The position numbers and the translations under genes were made by a program. DNA of 64,000 bases from Geoanaerobacter pelophilus (GTDB lineage: Bacteria > Desulfobacterota > Desulfuromonadia > Geobacterales > DSM-12255), in the NCBI RefSeq assembly GCF_018476885.1, contig NZ_JAHCVJ010000001.1, positions 930,001 to 994,000 of the forward strand, given 5' to 3'. Of this stretch, positions 61,414-64,000 are shown piece after piece. The number at the start of each line of letters is the position of its first letter. Position 1 is the stretch's first letter. Under the pieces are notes generated by a model that was not told where the DNA came from, ran no database searches, and saw nothing but the letters and a program-made list of their open reading frames with translations.

Positions 61414-62118
61414 ATGATTGAATTGAAAAATGTTACCAAACGATACGAATCGCTTACGGCTGTTGATGATGTCTCCTTCACGGTAAAGCCAGGTGAGTGC
61501 TTTGCTCTGCTTGGACCCAATGGTGCCGGAAAAACGACCATCGTTAAGATGCTGCTCGATTTTACACGGCCGACATCGGGCAGCTTATCTTTAAGCGGTA
61601 TTCCAAGTACTCTGGCAGAATGCCGACAATCGGTCGGTTATCTTGCTGAAAACCACCATGTTCCACCATTTCTTTCAGGGTGGCACTACCTTCTACGCTG
61701 TGCTGAGCTATTGGATATGAACCGGTCCGAGGCTGCAGATCACTGTAGGCGTATTGTTGAGCTGATTGGAATGCAAGGCAGGGAGAATACAAAGGTTAGC
61801 ACATATTCCAAGGGCATGGTCCAACGGTTCGGATTAGGCGCCGCACTCATGGGAAATCCCAAACTGTTAATTCTTGATGAGCCCACCTCTGGTTTAGATC
61901 CCATTGGTATCAGGGAAATACGCCAACTCCTGGAGTCGCTTAAAGATCAAGGCATGACTATTTTCTTAAATTCACACCTGTTGTCGGAAGTTGAAAAAAT
62001 CTGTGATACCGCAGCTATCATCAACCGAGGCAAGCTCTTGGTAAAAGACACAATTTCCTCCATTGTAAAAGACGGGGAGACGTTGGAAGATGTGTTTGTT
62101 CGATTGGTGAAAGGTTGA
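61414..62118 (+). CDS. ABC-2 exporter ATPase
   Basis: 234 residues. Walker A GPNGAGKTTIVK, signature TYSKGMVQRFGLG (a YSKGM variant of LSGGQ), Walker B LLILDEPTSGLDP and switch LNSHLL. NatA/CcmA-like. Drives the permease that follows (2 bp). Confidence 0.9.
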   Translation: MIELKNVTKRYESLTAVDDVSFTVKPGECFALLGPNGAGKTTIVKMLLDFTRPTSGSLSLSGIPSTLAECRQSVGYLAENHHVPPFLSGWHYLLRCAELLDMNRSEAADHCRRIVELIGMQGRENTKVSTYSKGMVQRFGLGAALMGNPKLLILDEPTSGLDPIGIREIRQLLESLKDQGMTIFLNSHLLSEVEKICDTAAIINRGKLLVKDTISSIVKDGETLEDVFVRLVKG

Positions 62119-62119
62119 C

Positions 62120-62968
62120 ATGGAAACTTCAAAATCACTACCCCCCATTACAAGGATTACAAAATATACGCTTATCGACGAAGTGCAGCAGAGAAGTTTC
62201 GTCGTCATGTTCGTATTCTGCGCACTCTGTGTATTTCTTGTTCGTGGCTGTTATCAAGGTAATTACATGGTGAACGGACAGATTCTTGATGCCGGAACCA
62301 TAGTCAGGACATTATCGAAAGCGACCTTCCACGTAATTGGTGCTGGTGTGATGGTCATAGCAGCCTTACTTTCGATGCGAATCTTCAGGCGTGACCGAAA
62401 TGAGGGGATGCAAGCGTGCATTTTGTCAAAACCGATAGCGCGGTGGCAGTATGTAATGGGAAAAATCCTCGGATTATGGGTCTTATCGACACTTTTTATG
62501 CTCATCTTGCATAGTATTGTCTTCCTGATCACCTCCATCAATTTGCAGGTTTTCATGCCGGAATACCTCGTTGCCTCACTGCTATGCTCGATCAACCTGC
62601 TCTTTGTGGTTATTGCTGTGCTTCTTTTGTCGCTTATGATGTCCGACATTGTCGCTTTTCTTTGTGTTCTTGGCGTTGGTGCCGTCGGCTTTGTAGCTGA
62701 TGGCATAGCTGCTGCCAGCCAGAGTCAGATAGGGCAGGCGATAGTGCAGCAATCGGTCGGCCAGCCACAGTCAGACCTGACCTGGTGGAAAGTAGTTTAT
62801 TTTTTCTGGCCGAAGCTCTTAGGAGTTCAGCAGCTGGCCTCTTCGTTGATCGAGAGCGAATCAAGCCATGGATTCGGACCTATCTATCCACTCATCAATG
62901 TCCTTGTTTACTGTCTTATTCTTGGAGCATTGCTTTTCAAGCGATTCAGGAATGAAGATATCGTCTAG
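62120..62968 (+). CDS. ABC-2 exporter permease
   Basis: 282 residues, six hydrophobic helices, the ABC-2 layout with MVIAALLSMRIFRRDRNEGM and LSKPIARWQYVMGKILGLWV, typical of this family. Substrate unknown. Starts two bases after the ATPase stop. Confidence 0.88.
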   Translation: METSKSLPPITRITKYTLIDEVQQRSFVVMFVFCALCVFLVRGCYQGNYMVNGQILDAGTIVRTLSKATFHVIGAGVMVIAALLSMRIFRRDRNEGMQACILSKPIARWQYVMGKILGLWVLSTLFMLILHSIVFLITSINLQVFMPEYLVASLLCSINLLFVVIAVLLLSLMMSDIVAFLCVLGVGAVGFVADGIAAASQSQIGQAIVQQSVGQPQSDLTWWKVVYFFWPKLLGVQQLASSLIESESSHGFGPIYPLINVLVYCLILGALLFKRFRNEDIV

Positions 62969-63051
62969 ATTTATGGGGTGATTGATGAGGATGTATCAGC
63001 AGTCTGTAGTGACCGTCCAGTAGTAAGTTGGATCTCAAGGAGATTCTGTTA

Positions 63052-63747
63052 ATGCTACAATTTCACAGCGAATCTCACAGGTCAGAAAGAATAGGTTGGC
63101 TTCGAGCAGCAGTGCTTGGCGCTAACGACGGAACAATTTCGGTATCAAGTCTTGTCGTTGGAGTTGCAGCTTCCGGAGCATCACAAAATAGCATTCTGCT
63201 TGCTGGTATAGCCGGTCTTGTCGCTGGAGCAATGTCAATGGCTGCAGGCGAGTATGTCTCGGTTCAATCGCAGGCAGATACTGAACATGCTGACATTGCC
63301 AGAGAAAAGCGTGAACTTGAACTTCAGCCGGAACACGAACTACTTGAACTCACTTCAATTTACGTGAGCCGAGGTCTCGACCAACCTTTGGCACGCCAAG
63401 TGGCAGAAAAACTGATGTCCGGAGATGCTCTTGGAGCTCACGCCAGAGACGAACTTGGCATTACAGAAACTTTACGGGCTCGACCGCTTCAAGCAGCACT
63501 TGCGTCTGCAATTGCATTTGTTGTAGGTGCAGTTGTTCCAATCCTGGCCGTAATACTCGCTCCTAAAGCCTTGGTTACCGAGGTTTCATTTGCAACCGCG
63601 CTGATTACTCTAGCCATTTTGGGGGCTACCGCAGCATACGCCGGTGGTGCTCCCATTGCTAAGGGTGCTATTCGTGTTGCATTTTGGGGTGTGCTTGCAA
63701 TGGGACTAACCGCCGGAGTTGGCAAGTTCTTTGGCGCAGTTATTTGA
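63052..63747 (+). CDS. VIT/CCC1 family membrane protein
   Basis: 231 residues from ATG 63052, with AAGGAG 9 nt upstream; a TTG further up lacks it. LGANDGTISVSSLVVGVAAS and MAAGEYVSVQSQADTEHADI are the VIT1/CCC1 signatures (Fe2+/Mn2+ transport). About five helices, with a cytoplasmic insertion. Confidence 0.9.
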   Translation: MLQFHSESHRSERIGWLRAAVLGANDGTISVSSLVVGVAASGASQNSILLAGIAGLVAGAMSMAAGEYVSVQSQADTEHADIAREKRELELQPEHELLELTSIYVSRGLDQPLARQVAEKLMSGDALGAHARDELGITETLRARPLQAALASAIAFVVGAVVPILAVILAPKALVTEVSFATALITLAILGATAAYAGGAPIAKGAIRVAFWGVLAMGLTAGVGKFFGAVI

Positions 63748-63908
63748 GTAGCCGAAACAATCACCTAATGGATTGCTGGAAATGGTAAACTAACTCTATA
63801 TGTCAAGCCAAGAAAAGTATATTTCCCAAGGCGTCGATCAACAGTCAATCTTACTTTAGAGATCTGACGTGATCGTGCCCCTAGAATCTTGAAAAGAGGA
63901 GCTTTATT

Positions 63909-64000
63909 ATGAATGACTTTAGTACCATGCAACCACGTACTGCAACGCAGGTAGTTGTAAGGCAAAACTCTCTTATCCGACAGGTATACGCCTGGATGGG
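63909..64000 (+). CDS. Bax inhibitor-1/YccA family protein, partial
   Basis: First 30 residues only (MNDFSTMQPRTATQVVVRQN and on to RQVYAWMG), matching the N-terminus of YccA/BI-1 proteins. AGGAG precedes the ATG. The rest is past the window. Confidence 0.65.
   Translation, partial: MNDFSTMQPRTATQVVVRQNSLIRQVYAWM

Overview
The window looks like a chromosomal segment of a Geobacter-type bacterium (order Geobacterales / Desulfuromonadia). This rests on the gene content (RNase E/G with a long charged tail, mlaEFD next to lon, queC-folE2, multihaem NrfA, hybrid cluster protein, an M-box) and on general style; I could not run a database search. The first 22.4 kb is GC-rich and core-like: the 5' part of sucA, two tandem small Cys proteins, an outer membrane protein, RNase E/G, an EVE protein, a TPR membrane protein, an ABC-F ATPase, Lon, a MlaE-MlaF-MlaD lipid transporter, queC, folE2, a TIGR04282-type transferase, threonine ammonia-lyase, a zinc-type CDF exporter and thioredoxin reductase.

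The next gene, comM (yifB, Mg-chelatase-like ATPase), is broken twice. After codon 220 it is interrupted by an 11.2 kb element (22420-33663) that carries its own large serine recombinase at the right end. A shared 9-bp core, TTGATGTTG, marks both junctions, and exact removal rejoins the comM frame. The element holds a Rep_trans-like rolling-circle initiator, a run of small unknown genes, a self-regulated DNA-binding protein with three TTAACCGGTTAA palindromes, two elaborate inverted-repeat structures, a small resolvase, and a cargo block with a RelA/SpoT-domain nucleotide pyrophosphokinase, YHYH, YbjQ and secreted PD-(D/E)XK-like proteins. comM then resumes for about 133 codons and stops again at 34061, where a second island begins. 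A 70-bp repeat at that junction recurs in direct orientation at 52276, so 34.06-52.28 kb may be one accreted unit and the stretch after it another. The comM 3' end is not in the window.

The 34-52 kb unit has two themes. One is a TetR-controlled tripartite efflux system (ABC ATPase, FtsX-like permease, HlyD-like adaptor, TolC). The other is nitrogen-oxide stress handling: a DUF1858/Cys-rich/hemerythrin operon, NrfA nitrite reductase, a Ric/YtfE iron-sulfur repair protein, a PAS protein and the hybrid cluster protein, plus a CcdA/thioredoxin/NapH-like redox group. Four matching FNR/DNR-type boxes (TTGAYNNNNRTCAA) lie upstream of hcp, the PAS-ric-HD-nrfA group, the DUF1858 operon and a small secreted protein gene, most at spacings expected for activation.

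From 52.7 kb to the end the content is metal and membrane homeostasis. An M-box magnesium riboswitch with a terminator precedes an NRAMP-family transporter that lacks the usual DPGN and MPH metal-binding motifs, a 57-residue single-helix protein, and a soluble PRC/MgtE-N/CBS protein. I read these as a magnesium uptake module. Then come a Cys-rich secreted protein, a PGPGW membrane protein, a TFIIB-type zinc ribbon protein, a P-type ATPase, a lipoprotein, a second CDF exporter, an ABC-2 exporter, a VIT/CCC1 protein and the start of a Bax-inhibitor-1 protein cut by the window edge.
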